In this document: in pieces, positions 1-11,353 of the stretch
How positions within the stretch are numbered: the stretch's first letter is position 1
Layout: every line of letters starts with the position of its first letter
Assembly (NCBI RefSeq): GCF_009646095.1
Contig: NZ_CP045725.1
Coordinates: 1,922,001-1,986,000 of the forward strand
Reading direction: 5' to 3'
DNA length: 64,000 nucleotides
Origin: Raineyella fluvialis
GTDB lineage: Bacteria; Actinomycetota; Actinomycetes; Propionibacteriales; Propionibacteriaceae
Position numbers and translations under genes: made by a program
The notes under the pieces: model-generated
Told to the model about the DNA's origin: nothing
Databases searched by the model: none
Seen by the model: only the letters and a program-made list of their open reading frames with translations

Positions 1-2227
<2,227 letters not shown>

Positions 2228-2364
2228 CAGTCCCCGGTGAGGATGACCCCGGCGGCCCGGCCGCGGCAGTGACCCGGCCGCCGGACACCCTCACCCTCGC
2301 TGACCGAGAAACACCGACCACGAGAAGTACCCACCACCTGAACCATGGATGAGAGGCCGCGCCG

Positions 2365-3515
2365 GTGAGCACCAAGGACTGGCTCGAGAAGGACTACTAC
2401 AAGGTCCTGGGCGTCCCCAAGGACGCCACCCAGGACGACATCAAGAAGGCCTTCCGCAAGCTGGCGCGCGAGAACCATCCGGACGCCAACCCCGGCAACG
2501 CCGACAAGGCCGAGCGGTTCAAGGCCGTCTCGGAGGCGAATGACGTCCTCTCCGACCCGGGGAAGCGCAAGGAGTACGACCAGCAGCGCAGCCTGTTCGG
2601 CGGCGGCTTCCGCTTCAACCGCGGGCAGGGCCAGGCGACGCCCAACGTCGACGACCTCTTCCGCAACGCCACCTCCGGCGCCGGCGACTTCTCCGATCTG
2701 CTCGGCGGCCTCTTCGGTGCCTCCGGCGGCGTCCGGCGGCCGGCCAGCCGCAGCCCCCGCCGCGGTGCCGACGTCGAGGGCGACGTGACGATCGACTTCG
2801 ACCAGGCGGTCGAGGGCACCACGGTCTCCATGCAGATGGTGTCCGACGCCCCGTGCGCCGCGTGTTCCGGCACGGGGGCCAAGTCGGGAACCGTGCCGCG
2901 GGTCTGCCCCGCCTGCCAGGGCTCCGGGATGCGGACCGCCACCACGGGTGGCGTCTTCCAGGTCACCGAGCCCTGCCCCGACTGCCACGGCCGGGGTCTG
3001 ATCGTGGACGACCCGTGCCCGGTCTGCCAGGGGTCAGGACGCGGCCGGTCCACGCGCACCATGCAGGTGCGGATCCCCGCCGGGGTCGAGGACGGCCAGC
3101 GGATCCGGCTGAAGGGCAAGGGCTCCCAGGGCGAGCACGGCGGGGCCCCGGCGACCTCTACGTCGACGTGCACGTCACCCCGCACCGGATCTTCGGCCGG
3201 AGCGGCTCCAACCTCACCGTCACCGTGCCGGTCACCTTCACCGAGGCTGCCCTGGGAGCGGAGATCGAGGTCCCGACGCTGCACGGGCAGAACGTCCGCA
3301 TGCGGATCCCCGGCGGCACCCCCAACGGGCGTACGCTCCGCATCCGCGGACGTGGTGTACCCCGCAAGGACGGGACCAAGGGTGACCTGCTCGTCACCGT
3401 CGAGGTGACCGTGCCGGCGCACCTGACCGACCGGGCCCGCAACGCGCTGCTGATCTACGCCGACGAGGCCGGCGAGACCAATCCCCGCGCGGCTCTCTTC
3501 GCCCAGGAGCCCTGA
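2365..3515 (+). pseudogene. dnaJ: DnaJ co-chaperone with an apparent -1 frameshift
   Basis: J-protein that delivers clients to DnaK and stimulates its ATPase. The J domain (about residues 10-75) carries the HPD motif in ENHPDAN. A Gly/Phe-rich stretch follows, then four zinc-binding repeats: CAACSGTG, CPACQGSG, CPDCHGRG and CPVCQGSG. Around 3148-3151 (ccccggcgacc) one base is missing. The original frame runs on with unrelated Ser/Pro/Arg-rich sequence to 3408, while the true C-terminal domain (GDLYVDVHVTPHRIFGR onward) continues in another frame to the stop at 3513-3515, overlapping hspR. All other family features are intact, so a base-calling or assembly error is as likely as a real mutation. 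Confidence 0.9.
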
Positions 3516-3949
3516 TGGTCCCCGAGTCGAGCCGGCTCCCGGAGCGGATCGATCGTGATGCGCCGATCTTCGCCATCTCGGTCGCGGCCCGACTCGCCGG
3601 CATGCATCCGCAGACGCTGCGGACGTACGACCGGCTGGGGCTGGTGTCGCCGCGGCGTACGTCGGGGCGCGGCCGGCGGTACTCACCCCGGAACGTCGAA
3701 CGGCTCCGGATGATCCAGCACCTCAGTCAGGCCGAGGGCATCAACCTGGAGGGCATCCGCCGCATCCTGCAGATGCAGGACATGGTGGAGGACCTGCAGC
3801 GCCAGGTCAGCGAACTGGAGGAACGGCTCCAGCAGGCCCTCGTCGCCCCCGCGGGGTCCAGGTTCTTCACCGCGGACCCGTCCGGCGGCGTACGACTCGG
3901 CTCGTCCTTCGGCCGCCGTCATCCGCCGCGGGCGCTGACCAGTCGCTGA
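3515..3949 (+). CDS. hspR: HspR, MerR-family heat-shock repressor
   Basis: Transcriptional repressor of the dnaK operon in actinobacteria, known to work with DnaK as co-repressor. The 144-residue protein has a MerR-type winged helix (about 20-85: FAISVAARLAGMHPQTLRTY and RRYSPRNVERLRMIQHLSQ), then a dimerising coiled coil (DMVEDLQRQVSELEERLQQAL). Its ATG overlaps the dnaJ stop by one base. The inverted-repeat HspR operator would sit upstream of dnaK, outside the window. The next gene converges, leaving only 18 bases between stops. Confidence 0.95.
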   Translation: MVPESSRLPERIDRDAPIFAISVAARLAGMHPQTLRTYDRLGLVSPRRTSGRGRRYSPRNVERLRMIQHLSQAEGINLEGIRRILQMQDMVEDLQRQVSELEERLQQALVAPAGSRFFTADPSGGVRLGSSFGRRHPPRALTSR

Positions 3950-3967
3950 GCGAACAGCCCGGACGGC

Positions 3968-5293
3968 TCAGGAGGCCGGCGCCTCCGTAGCCGCCGCGGG
4001 CTGCAACCTGTGCAGCCCGGTCACCGGGCGGTGCCGTGTGGAGCCCGAGGCTGTCAGGCCCAGGTCGACCAGGACGGCCTCGGCCGCGCGCTGACCCGAC
4101 ACCATGGCGCCGTGGAGGGAGCCGGTCTTGCGGTGGTCGCCCGCGACGTACACGTTGTTCCAGATTCGCACCTGCTGGCGGTCCGACAGTGGTGGACGGT
4201 GGGTCGGTATCGCGTTGGGCAGTTCGAAGTGCGCGACGACCTCCCAGTCGTCGGTGGGCACCCCGTAGATCGCCGACAGGTGCCGCCTGACGACGCGAGC
4301 GTTCGCCCGGCCGTCGAACCGGTCGAGCAGCGTCTTCGCCGCGATCAGGTGCTGCTGGGGAGGGGCGTACGAGGGGGCGAAGCTGGTGACCTCGACCGCC
4401 GTCCAGACGGGGCCGATCGGTCCCCGCCCGTCCAGCGCGAAGACCGGCAGTGAGAACGGCGCCTCGGGAGCCCTGAACCACCACGTCGCCACCCCCTGCA
4501 TCCGCGGTCGACGGACCGGCAACAACTGGTTGACCGCCTCGGGGCTGACCGCGACGACGGCCTTCTGCGCCCGCAGAGTCTCGCCCCAGGTCCTGACCTC
4601 CACTCCGAGGGCCGTCTCCAGCACCGCTGAAGCGTGCACCTCGAGGCGCACCGGACTGACCAGTTGCGAGGCGAGCAGCTCAGGAAGCGCCTGCATGCCG
4701 TGGGCGGGCAGGCCCGGGGTGCCGGCGAGGATGGAGTGCAGCACCCACTTCGCGTACGCCGCCGACGTCGTGCCGCTGCTGTCGGCGAGCATCGAGTAGA
4801 GGACCGGCAGCAGCAGTTCCTCGCGGAGGGCCCGGCCGACCCGGAACTCGTCGAGTGATTCCACGAGTGTCGTGTCGTTCTCGGAGTCGAGCACCCGGCC
4901 ACCCACCAGTCCGCTCGCCGACCAGCGGGCGAGGGCCGTCAGGTCGCCCGCCGAGATCATCCGGTTGCGGACCATCGAGGGCAGCAGCCGGGGGACCCGG
5001 CGTGGATCGCCGAAGACCTGCGGGCCGTCGGTACGCCGCACCAGGAAGGCGGCCATCGGATACTTCATGTCGAGGCGGTCGAGATCCACCCAACGCTGCA
5101 CCGCCGGCATCTGCGGATTGAGAGTCTGCAGACCCCAGTCGCAGGTGAAACCGTCGATGCGCGAGGACCTGATCCGGCCGCCGACACTCTGCCCCGCGTC
5201 CACCGTGAGGACGTGCAGACCGGCGTCCTCCAGAGCTCGGGCGCAGCGCAGACCCGCCACGCCGGCACCGATCACGATGACGTCAGCGTCCAT
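3968..5293 (-). CDS. FAD-dependent amine oxidase / phytoene-desaturase-like oxidoreductase
   Basis: A 441-residue flavoprotein. The N-terminal Rossmann fold has VIVIGAGVAGLRCARALEDA and the second FAD contact GQSVGGRIRSS. The C-terminal FAD motif is NVYVAGDHRKTGSLHGAMVS. The class covers monoamine oxidases, protoporphyrinogen oxidases and carotene desaturases, and the substrate cannot be told from sequence. The ATG at 5293 is chosen because an AGGAGGTGG ribosome site lies 5 bases upstream on the minus strand; the open frame extends further without homologous sequence. No carotenoid or haem genes are adjacent. Confidence 0.85.
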   Translation of the reverse strand: MDADVIVIGAGVAGLRCARALEDAGLHVLTVDAGQSVGGRIRSSRIDGFTCDWGLQTLNPQMPAVQRWVDLDRLDMKYPMAAFLVRRTDGPQVFGDPRRVPRLLPSMVRNRMISAGDLTALARWSASGLVGGRVLDSENDTTLVESLDEFRVGRALREELLLPVLYSMLADSSGTTSAAYAKWVLHSILAGTPGLPAHGMQALPELLASQLVSPVRLEVHASAVLETALGVEVRTWGETLRAQKAVVAVSPEAVNQLLPVRRPRMQGVATWWFRAPEAPFSLPVFALDGRGPIGPVWTAVEVTSFAPSYAPPQQHLIAAKTLLDRFDGRANARVVRRHLSAIYGVPTDDWEVVAHFELPNAIPTHRPPLSDRQQVRIWNNVYVAGDHRKTGSLHGAMVSGQRAAEAVLVDLGLTASGSTRHRPVTGLHRLQPAAATEAPAS

Positions 5294-5375
5294 GCCGACC
5301 ACCTCCTGGACCGGGCACGTCCAGCCCTCGACGAGCCGCCAGTTGCAGCATAGTCCCGGTCCGTCCGGATCTCCG

Positions 5376-5804
5376 TCAGCTGAGCTCGAGCTGCCCGAAC
5401 ATGTTGAACCGGACGAGTTCCTGGTCGGGGTTGTGGACGAACTCCCACAGGTGGGCGTCCGGGTCGGCGACGATCGCCGTGTACGCTCCCCAGTCGCGGT
5501 CGGCCGGCGGTCGCACCGAGTAGCCTCCCGCCGCGATCCATTCGTCGTACGCCTCGCGCACCTGGACCATCGAGTGGAAGTGGGACACCAGCCGTTGCCC
5601 CCGGAAGCCGTCCCCGGCAGGGGAGAGATGGGCGTCCTCGGCGAGAGCCTCCCAGGAGGCGAGCGCGAGGATCGGGCCGATGGTCTGGAAGAGCACGGCG
5701 TTCGACGTCCCACGCCGGACCTCGAAACCGACGGCTTCGTAGAACCGGGCCGAACGCTCGAGGTCCTTGACCCCGAGGGTCACGATCGACAGTCGCGGCT
5801 GCAC
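5376..5804 (-). CDS. VOC (glyoxalase/dioxygenase superfamily) protein
   Basis: A 142-residue single-domain vicinal-oxygen-chelate protein with the typical beta-alpha-beta opening LSIVTLGVKDLERSARFYEAVGF and ending VADPDAHLWEFVHNP. Metal-binding residues of true glyoxalases are only partly recognisable, so enzymatic activity is uncertain. GTG start at 5804. It lies in tandem with another VOC gene at 5913-6425 that shares its layout (SITLGVRDRARSEAFYQAVGFEV, VADPDGHLWEM), so the two probably arose by duplication. Confidence 0.85.
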   Translation of the reverse strand: MQPRLSIVTLGVKDLERSARFYEAVGFEVRRGTSNAVLFQTIGPILALASWEALAEDAHLSPAGDGFRGQRLVSHFHSMVQVREAYDEWIAAGGYSVRPPADRDWGAYTAIVADPDAHLWEFVHNPDQELVRFNMFGQLELS

Positions 5805-5912
5805 GGGCTCACCGCTCCCGCAGGCGCTGGCCTCGCCTGATGGTGCTCGATCCGGTCGGGATCGGCCGGTTGGGCACCGGCCGGGTGGTCATCGGGGTGG
5901 CCGCAACCCTCG

Positions 5913-6425
5913 TCACGCCGCCGGCTCCGCGGTGTCCCGGCCCTCAGCCGTGTCTGCCGGCTCGGCGACGTCCGGGTCGTCGCTGGCCGTGACGGTTCCG
6001 GTGTCGGTGTCGGAGCGGCACAGCCCCAGGACGGACTCGATGCCGGCCACGAAGCACATCTCCCACAGGTGCCCGTCGGGGTCGGCCACCACGCCGGCGT
6101 AGCCGCCCCAGGGCTTCTCCGTCGGTTGCCGGACGCCGATCGCCCCGGCGGTGATCCAGGTGGCGTACGTACCGTCGACGATGTCGCGGTCGGCGAGGTG
6201 CAGCGTCACGTGGGAGCCGCGGAATCCGCCGGCCTCCGGTGCCACCCCGAAGTCGTCGGCCAGATCGGCCCAGTTGCGCAGGATGAGGTGCAGGCCGTGC
6301 GCCGCGAGAAGAGTCCCCAGCTCATCGTCGCCGAGGACCTCGAACCCGACCGCCTGATAGAAGGCCTCGGAGCGTGCGCGGTCGCGCACGCCCAGGGTGA
6401 TCGATGACAGGCAGGAAGGCGTCAT
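5913..6425 (-). CDS. VOC family protein with acidic C-terminal tail
   Basis: A 170-residue protein. Residues 1-135 form a VOC fold (SITLGVRDRARSEAFYQAVG near the N-terminus, VVADPDGHLWEMCFVAG at the end). The last 35 residues are an unusual Asp/Glu/Thr-rich, probably disordered tail with a repeated Asp-Thr-Ala-Glu pattern. It is a likely paralogue of the VOC gene just downstream (5376-5804). Substrate unknown. Both could be resistance-type or dioxygenase-like VOC proteins. Confidence 0.85.
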   Translation of the reverse strand: MTPSCLSSITLGVRDRARSEAFYQAVGFEVLGDDELGTLLAAHGLHLILRNWADLADDFGVAPEAGGFRGSHVTLHLADRDIVDGTYATWITAGAIGVRQPTEKPWGGYAGVVADPDGHLWEMCFVAGIESVLGLCRSDTDTGTVTASDDPDVAEPADTAEGRDTAEPAA

Positions 6426-6506
6426 GACCCCAGCTTATGTCCCGCCCCGCGGGGGTCGGTGCCTCGCGTGTCGGCGGGCGCGCGCAGCGGCGGGGGTGCG
6501 CGGCGA

Positions 6507-8405
6507 TCAGGACCCGAGGAATGCCTTCAGCAGGGGACCGGCGCTCGCCGCCCCGGAGGTCCCGTCCCCGACGTACGCGGCGACGGCGACCCCGTCGCGG
6601 TAGCCGATCATCCAGGCGTGCGTCTTCGGCGGATTGTCGGTGCCGTACTCGGCGGTGCCGGTCTTCGCGCCCGTCAGGGTGCCGCGCAGGGCGGAGGCGG
6701 TTCCGTCGGTCACCACCGACTGCATGATCGTCTGCAGTGCGGTCGCTTCCTGGGCGGTCAGCGGCGCCGCGTCGGCGGTGGGCCGGTGCGCCTCCAGCAG
6801 GTAGGGCACGACGGTGTGGCCGCCGGCCACCGAGGCGGCGACGCCAGCCAGCGCCATCGGGGAGGCCTCGACGAGACCCTGACCGATCAGGGCCTCGGCC
6901 CCGCCGACGGGGTTCGCCGGTGGCGGCACCGACCCGTAGAAGGCCGGGAACCCGGCGTCGTGGTCCTTGCCGAGACCGAGGCTGGCGGCGGCGTCGGTGA
7001 GTTGCTGGGGCGTGATCCGGTCCCGCTGGCCGATCATCGCCGTGTTGCAGGAGTTGCTGACCGCCATCCGCAGCGTGGTCCGCCCCAGACCGCGCGACGG
7101 GAACTCGGAGTAGTTGGTGAACGTACGGCCGTCGACGGTCACATTCGGTGGGCAGTCGAGGGCACTGTCCGGGGTCAGCCCGGAGCGGAGCAGCGCGAGG
7201 CTGGTGACGACCTTGAACGTCGACCCCGGCGCGAAGCGGCCGAACGTCGCGGTCGGGTTGGCGGCGTCGTCGGGGGAGGTGGCGGCCGCCAGCAGGGCAC
7301 CGGACGTGGTGTCGACGGCGACCAGGGCGGCGGAGCCGTGGACGCCGGACAGCGCCTGCTCGGCCTTGGTCTGGGTGCTTTCGTCGAGGGTGGTCTCCAG
7401 TGCGGCCCCCGCGGTCGGCGTGGCGTTGAAGATCGCCGGCGGGTCGGCGGACTGACCGGCGGGGGTGTCGCGTGGCGCGATGATCACCCGGTCCCCGGGC
7501 TTACCGCGCAATTGGGCGTCGTAGCGCTGCTGCAGGCCGCCGACGCCGATCGGGTCGCCCTCCAGGATCGTGCCGCCCGAGGCCTTGGCCTGGTTGGCGT
7601 CGGCGGTGCCGACCGAGCCGAGTACGCCTTGGGCGAAGGTCGCGGTCGGCGCCAGTTGGCGAACGCCCTTCTGGATCCGCGCCCCGGGCGTGGCGATGAA
7701 GTCGGGGGAGACCTGGGCCCGGTCGGCTCGGATCGTCAGGGCGTCGACGAAGGCGATCGCGCCGGCGCCGTGCACGCGGTCGAGGTAGCGCTGCTGGTCG
7801 ATCCCGAGGGCGGTGGCGATGCGGCGCGCGGAGTCGTCGACCTTGTCGGCAGGGATGGTGGACTTGTCGAGGCCGAGGGTGAAGGTGTCGCGTTCCTTGA
7901 CGATGGGCACGCCGCCGTGGCCGAGGATCTGGCCGCGGGTCGCCTGGGTGCGTCGGTGCACCAGGCGGGTGGTGGCGGACAGGGAGGGGTGCACGGTCGT
8001 CGGAGCCCAGTCAAGTGCCCACTTGCCGCCGGTGCGGCTGTAGGTCGCGGTGGCGTCGTAGTGCCAGGTCCCGGCCGGGAAGGCCCAGTCGTACGTCAGG
8101 GGGACAGTGGCCTTCTGGCCGTTGACGCTGATCCGCCCGGGGGTGACCTGGGGCCTCACCCCGTCCATTCCGCTGGTCAGGGCGTTGAGGTCGGCGCCCG
8201 GGTCGGTCCCGTTGCTGGTGCGCAGGCCGGCCAGGTTGCCGGACTCCAGCCCGTGCTCCAGGGCCGTCACCTCCGTGGGCAAGCCCCACTGGGTGAGCGC
8301 GCCGCAGCCGGCCGTGCCGGTCAGCAGGATCAGGGTGAGGGCCGCGGGCACCATCCGCCGGGAAGTACGGGACACCCTGGCAGTCTTCGCCACCCGGGGG
8401 GTCAC
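6507..8405 (-). CDS. Penicillin-binding transpeptidase lipoprotein with NTF2-like N-terminal domain
   Basis: Class B-type DD-transpeptidase that would cross-link peptidoglycan at the outer membrane face. Order: lipoprotein signal (hydrophobic stretch then lipobox LTGTAGC), MecA-N/NTF2-like domain (CGALTQWGLPTEVTALEHGL...), PBP dimerisation region, transpeptidase domain. The catalytic motifs are present: GSTFK, SNSCN (SxN) and KTGTAE. Several starts are possible. The GTG at 8405 has a GAGGA site upstream; an ATG at 8354 would begin right at the signal peptide; a longer frame to 8543 would overlap the divergent VOC gene. The gene resembles actinobacterial PbpA/MecA-like proteins of about 600-640 residues. 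Confidence 0.88.
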   Translation of the reverse strand: MTPRVAKTARVSRTSRRMVPAALTLILLTGTAGCGALTQWGLPTEVTALEHGLESGNLAGLRTSNGTDPGADLNALTSGMDGVRPQVTPGRISVNGQKATVPLTYDWAFPAGTWHYDATATYSRTGGKWALDWAPTTVHPSLSATTRLVHRRTQATRGQILGHGGVPIVKERDTFTLGLDKSTIPADKVDDSARRIATALGIDQQRYLDRVHGAGAIAFVDALTIRADRAQVSPDFIATPGARIQKGVRQLAPTATFAQGVLGSVGTADANQAKASGGTILEGDPIGVGGLQQRYDAQLRGKPGDRVIIAPRDTPAGQSADPPAIFNATPTAGAALETTLDESTQTKAEQALSGVHGSAALVAVDTTSGALLAAATSPDDAANPTATFGRFAPGSTFKVVTSLALLRSGLTPDSALDCPPNVTVDGRTFTNYSEFPSRGLGRTTLRMAVSNSCNTAMIGQRDRITPQQLTDAAASLGLGKDHDAGFPAFYGSVPPPANPVGGAEALIGQGLVEASPMALAGVAASVAGGHTVVPYLLEAHRPTADAAPLTAQEATALQTIMQSVVTDGTASALRGTLTGAKTGTAEYGTDNPPKTHAWMIGYRDGVAVAAYVGDGTSGAASAGPLLKAFLGS

Positions 8406-8517
8406 GGTCAACGAGTCCTCGGGACCGCGCTGGCCCGGGGTCACGCCACGTCCTGGGCGGGCGAGGAGCGGAACCGATCTCTGGCGCGCCGCCGCGCCCA
8501 GGGGGCACGATGACCCC

Positions 8518-8934
8518 ATGATCACGGCGATGCACCTGCTCATCTACTCCGACGATGCCGCAGCGACCCGGGAGTTCTTCCGCGACGTCCTTCTGTTGGA
8601 GTCGGTGTCGGCCCGGGAGGCCGAGAAGGAGGAGACCTCCCCCGACGATTGGCTGATCTTCGCGGCCGGGCCGTGTGAGCTCGCCGTCCACCCCACCCAC
8701 GCGGAGAGCGCCGGCGAGACGTACGACTCCCCGCGCCACCACAGCATCTCGCTGATGTGTGACGACCTCGAGGACACCATGGCCGAGCTCGCGGGACGTG
8801 GCGCCGTGTTCACCGGCGCGGCCGAGGACCTCGGCTGGGGCATCGCGGTGACGCTCCAGGTGCCGGGCGCCGAGGACATGCTGCTCTATCAGCCCCGGCA
8901 TGCGACGGCGTACGCCAAGGGCCTGCGCGTCTGA
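8518..8934 (+). CDS. VOC (glyoxalase-like) family protein
   Basis: A 138-residue protein with a VOC beta-alpha-beta-beta-beta layout: MHLLIYSDDAAATREFFRDV at the start, a middle HHSISLMCDDLEDTMAELAGRG, and a closing TLQVPGAEDMLLYQP. ATG at 8518 follows an AGGGGG stretch and is divergent from the PBP gene; the open frame upstream of it is the shadow of that gene. It is the third VOC gene within 3.5 kb, but more distant from the other two than they are from each other. Function unknown. Confidence 0.85.
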   Translation: MITAMHLLIYSDDAAATREFFRDVLLLESVSAREAEKEETSPDDWLIFAAGPCELAVHPTHAESAGETYDSPRHHSISLMCDDLEDTMAELAGRGAVFTGAAEDLGWGIAVTLQVPGAEDMLLYQPRHATAYAKGLRV

Positions 8935-8942
8935 GCCGGCCC

Positions 8943-8995
8943 GACTCCCAAGGCTGGGCTGGACTCAAGGCTGGGCCGGACTCAGGGCTGGGCTG
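8943..8995. repeat. Short tandem repeat, three units of 17-19 bp
   Basis: Three imperfect copies of GACTC(CC)AAGGCTGGGCTG at 8943-8961, 8962-8978 and 8979-8995, between the VOC gene and the convergent histidine kinase. The last copy forms the 3' end of the kinase reading frame. This looks like replication slippage. Confidence 0.7.
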
Positions 8996-10604
8996 GGCCA
9001 GGGGTGTGAGGCCCAGGGCCGGTCGGGGGCACCAGTGTCCCGGCCGCCGGCAGGCGAACGGTGAAGACGGTGTCGCCCGGCCGGGAGGTGCAGCTGACGG
9101 TCCCGCCGTGGGCCTCGACGACGGCCCGCACGATCGCCAGACCGAGACCCGTGCTGCCCTCGGTCGACTTCCGCGCGGAGTCACCGCGCGCGAACCGGTC
9201 GAACATGTGGGGCAGGAACCCCGGGTCGATGCCCGGACCGTTGTCAGTGACGGTCGCCTCGACCGCTCCGTCGGCGGCGCGCCGGACGACGATGCCGACC
9301 ACCGTCCCCGCGGGGGTGTGCTTGCGCGCGTTCGACAACAGGTTGGCCAACACCTGGGAGAGCTGGCGCCGGTCGCCGTGGACGGTCATCGGATCGTCCG
9401 GGACATCGCACGTGAAGGTATGGTCCGGGCCGGCCGCGGTGGCGTCGAGCACCGCCTCCACGGCGAGCTCACTCAGATCGAGGTCGGCGAAGGTCGGCGT
9501 GCGCCCCTCGTCGAGGCGCGCCAGCATCAGCAGGTCCTCGACGAGTGCCGTCATCCGGTCGGTCTGCGACTCCACCCGTCCCAAGGACGTACGGCCCTCC
9601 GGGCTGAGTTCCTCGGTGAGCCGCAGGATGTCCGTATAGCCGCGCACAGCCGCCAGCGGCGTCCGTAGCTCGTGCGAGGCATCCGCGACGAACGCCCGCA
9701 GCTGGCCCTCGGTGCGGGCCCGAGCGGTCAGGGCGTCGTCCACGCTGTCGATCAGCCGGTTGAGGGCATGGCCGACATTGCCGACCTCTGTGCCTGGTTC
9801 GGCGAGGTCGCCGGGCACCCGACTGCTGCTCAGATCGACGGTGCCGGTCTGGAGCGGCATCGCGGCCACGTCGGTGGCGACCGTCGAGATGCGGGCGAGC
9901 GGTCTCAGCGAGCGGCTGATCGCCAGCGTGGCCACTGCCCCGGCCAGGGCGAGGGCGGACACGCCACCGATGAGCTCGGTCACGGTGAGGAACGAGACCG
10001 GCCCGTCCACGGTGCTGGTCGGCAGCCCGGTCGCCACCACACGGACCGTCCCGGTCGCGGAGTCGAGGACCGTGATGGGCAGCATCCGGTACTCACCGAT
10101 CGAGAGCCTGACGGTGACCGGACGCGGCAGGCGTGGCGTGGCCTCTGGGTCACCGAGCTGGGCGCTGCCCGTCGAGGGCGCGAGCAGACCGGCGTCCGCG
10201 ATCGTCTGCACGTCGGCCACGCGCAGTGCCGCCGCCGAGCCGTCCGGCACACGGTAGTAGGCGGCCACCGCGCCGTTGGTGTCGCGGACCAGGGTGATCA
10301 CCCGGCTCGGCTGTCCCGGGGCGTCGATCGGGTTGCGGTTGCGTTCACCGTCGTCGTGGTCGCTGGGATGCGCGTACGAGAGGGAGCGCAGGGCGGCCTG
10401 CTGCAGGTCGGAGTCGAGCCGCTGGGAGAGGTTGTGGTGCATCACCGCGACGGTGGCGGTCCCGAACAGCAGCAGGATCGCCGCCATGATCGCCAGGATC
10501 ATCGCGACCAATCGTGTCGTCAGCGAGAAGCGTCGCCTGCGGCGTCGGGTGGGCTGCACAGCGGTGCCGGTCGGAAGGACAGCGGGGGTGTGGTCCACCG
10601 CCAT
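8982..10604 (-). CDS. Sensor histidine kinase (HAMP-HisKA-HATPase), OmpR-system partner
   Basis: A 540-residue membrane sensor. An Arg-rich N-terminus leads into transmembrane helix 1 (LVAMILAIMAAILLLFGTA, about 32-50), an extracytoplasmic domain of about 150 residues, helix 2 (GGVSALALAGAVATLAI), HAMP, the H-box FVADASHELRTPLAAVRGY with the phosphorylated His, the N-box LANLLSNARKHTPAG, and DNGPGIDP plus GSTGLGLAIV ATP-binding boxes. Its ATG overlaps the response-regulator stop by one base, so the two are co-translated. The architecture resembles mycobacterial TcrY/PhoR-type kinases. Signal unknown. Confidence 0.93.
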   Translation of the reverse strand: MAVDHTPAVLPTGTAVQPTRRRRRRFSLTTRLVAMILAIMAAILLLFGTATVAVMHHNLSQRLDSDLQQAALRSLSYAHPSDHDDGERNRNPIDAPGQPSRVITLVRDTNGAVAAYYRVPDGSAAALRVADVQTIADAGLLAPSTGSAQLGDPEATPRLPRPVTVRLSIGEYRMLPITVLDSATGTVRVVATGLPTSTVDGPVSFLTVTELIGGVSALALAGAVATLAISRSLRPLARISTVATDVAAMPLQTGTVDLSSSRVPGDLAEPGTEVGNVGHALNRLIDSVDDALTARARTEGQLRAFVADASHELRTPLAAVRGYTDILRLTEELSPEGRTSLGRVESQTDRMTALVEDLLMLARLDEGRTPTFADLDLSELAVEAVLDATAAGPDHTFTCDVPDDPMTVHGDRRQLSQVLANLLSNARKHTPAGTVVGIVVRRAADGAVEATVTDNGPGIDPGFLPHMFDRFARGDSARKSTEGSTGLGLAIVRAVVEAHGGTVSCTSRPGDTVFTVRLPAAGTLVPPTGPGPHTPGPAQP

Positions 10605-11353
10605 CAGACGGCGGGCTTCAGCACGTAGCCGACGCCCCGCACCGTGTGGATCATCGGCTCACGCCCGGCATCAATCTTCTTGCGCAGGTAGGAGATGTAG
10701 AGCTCGACGATGTTCGCCTGGCCCGCGAAGTCGTAGTGCCAGACGTTGTCGAGGATCTGGCCGCGGGTGAGCACCACCTTCGGGTTCTCCATCAGGTAGC
10801 GGAGCAGTTCGAATTGCGTCGCGGTGAGGTCGATGTCGTCGCCGCCACGGGTCACCTCGCGGGTCTCGACGTTCATCGACAGATCACCGACGACCAGTTC
10901 GGCGGAGTCCGCGTACGCCGCGCCCGACCGCTCGACCAGCCGGTGCAGCCGCAGCAGCACCTCCTCGATGGCGAACGGCTTGGTGACGTAGTCGTCGCCG
11001 CCCCGGACGAGACCGGTGATGCGGTCCTCGACGCTGTCCTTCGCGGTGAGGAACAGGCAGGGCACCTCGGGGAAGTGCTGACGGATCCGCGCCAGCACCT
11101 CGTCACCCTCGATCCCCGGCAGCATCCAGTCGAGGACGAGCACATCGGGAGCGTACGTCCGGGCCTGCTCCACGGCGTCGAGGCCGTCGTGGGAGATCCG
11201 GACGTCCCAATTGCACATCCGCAGCCCCATGGCGACGAGGTCGGCGAGGACCGCCTCGTCGTCGACGACGAGGGCGCGGATGGGCGAGCCGTCCGGATGG
11301 CTCAGCTTGGGCAGTGCCTCGGCGAGTGCGGCGAAGTTCTGGTGCGTGCTCAT
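10604..11353 (-). CDS. OmpR/PhoB-family response regulator
   Basis: A 249-residue DNA-binding regulator. The receiver domain (about 27-140) has acidic pocket VVDDEAV, phospho-Asp in VLVLDWMLPG and conserved Lys in DDYVTKPFA. The C-terminal winged helix (about 150-247) has LTATQFELLRYLMENPKVVL and SYLRKKIDAG...HTVRGVGYVLK. It precedes the kinase in the same operon. The divergent gene is a GT39-like membrane glycosyltransferase, a plausible target. Four GTGGTGAT-like direct repeats lie 40-100 bases upstream. Confidence 0.94.
   Translation of the reverse strand: MSTHQNFAALAEALPKLSHPDGSPIRALVVDDEAVLADLVAMGLRMCNWDVRISHDGLDAVEQARTYAPDVLVLDWMLPGIEGDEVLARIRQHFPEVPCLFLTAKDSVEDRITGLVRGGDDYVTKPFAIEEVLLRLHRLVERSGAAYADSAELVVGDLSMNVETREVTRGGDDIDLTATQFELLRYLMENPKVVLTRGQILDNVWHYDFAGQANIVELYISYLRKKIDAGREPMIHTVRGVGYVLKPAV

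Noticed and set aside
3140-3160. Programmed frameshift in dnaJ
   Set aside because: No slippery heptamer or downstream pseudoknot is apparent and dnaJ is not known to use one.
6459-8513. 684-residue plus-strand frame opposite the penicillin-binding lipoprotein
   Set aside because: Low-complexity Gly/Arg/Val sequence with no family; the minus strand carries the real motifs.
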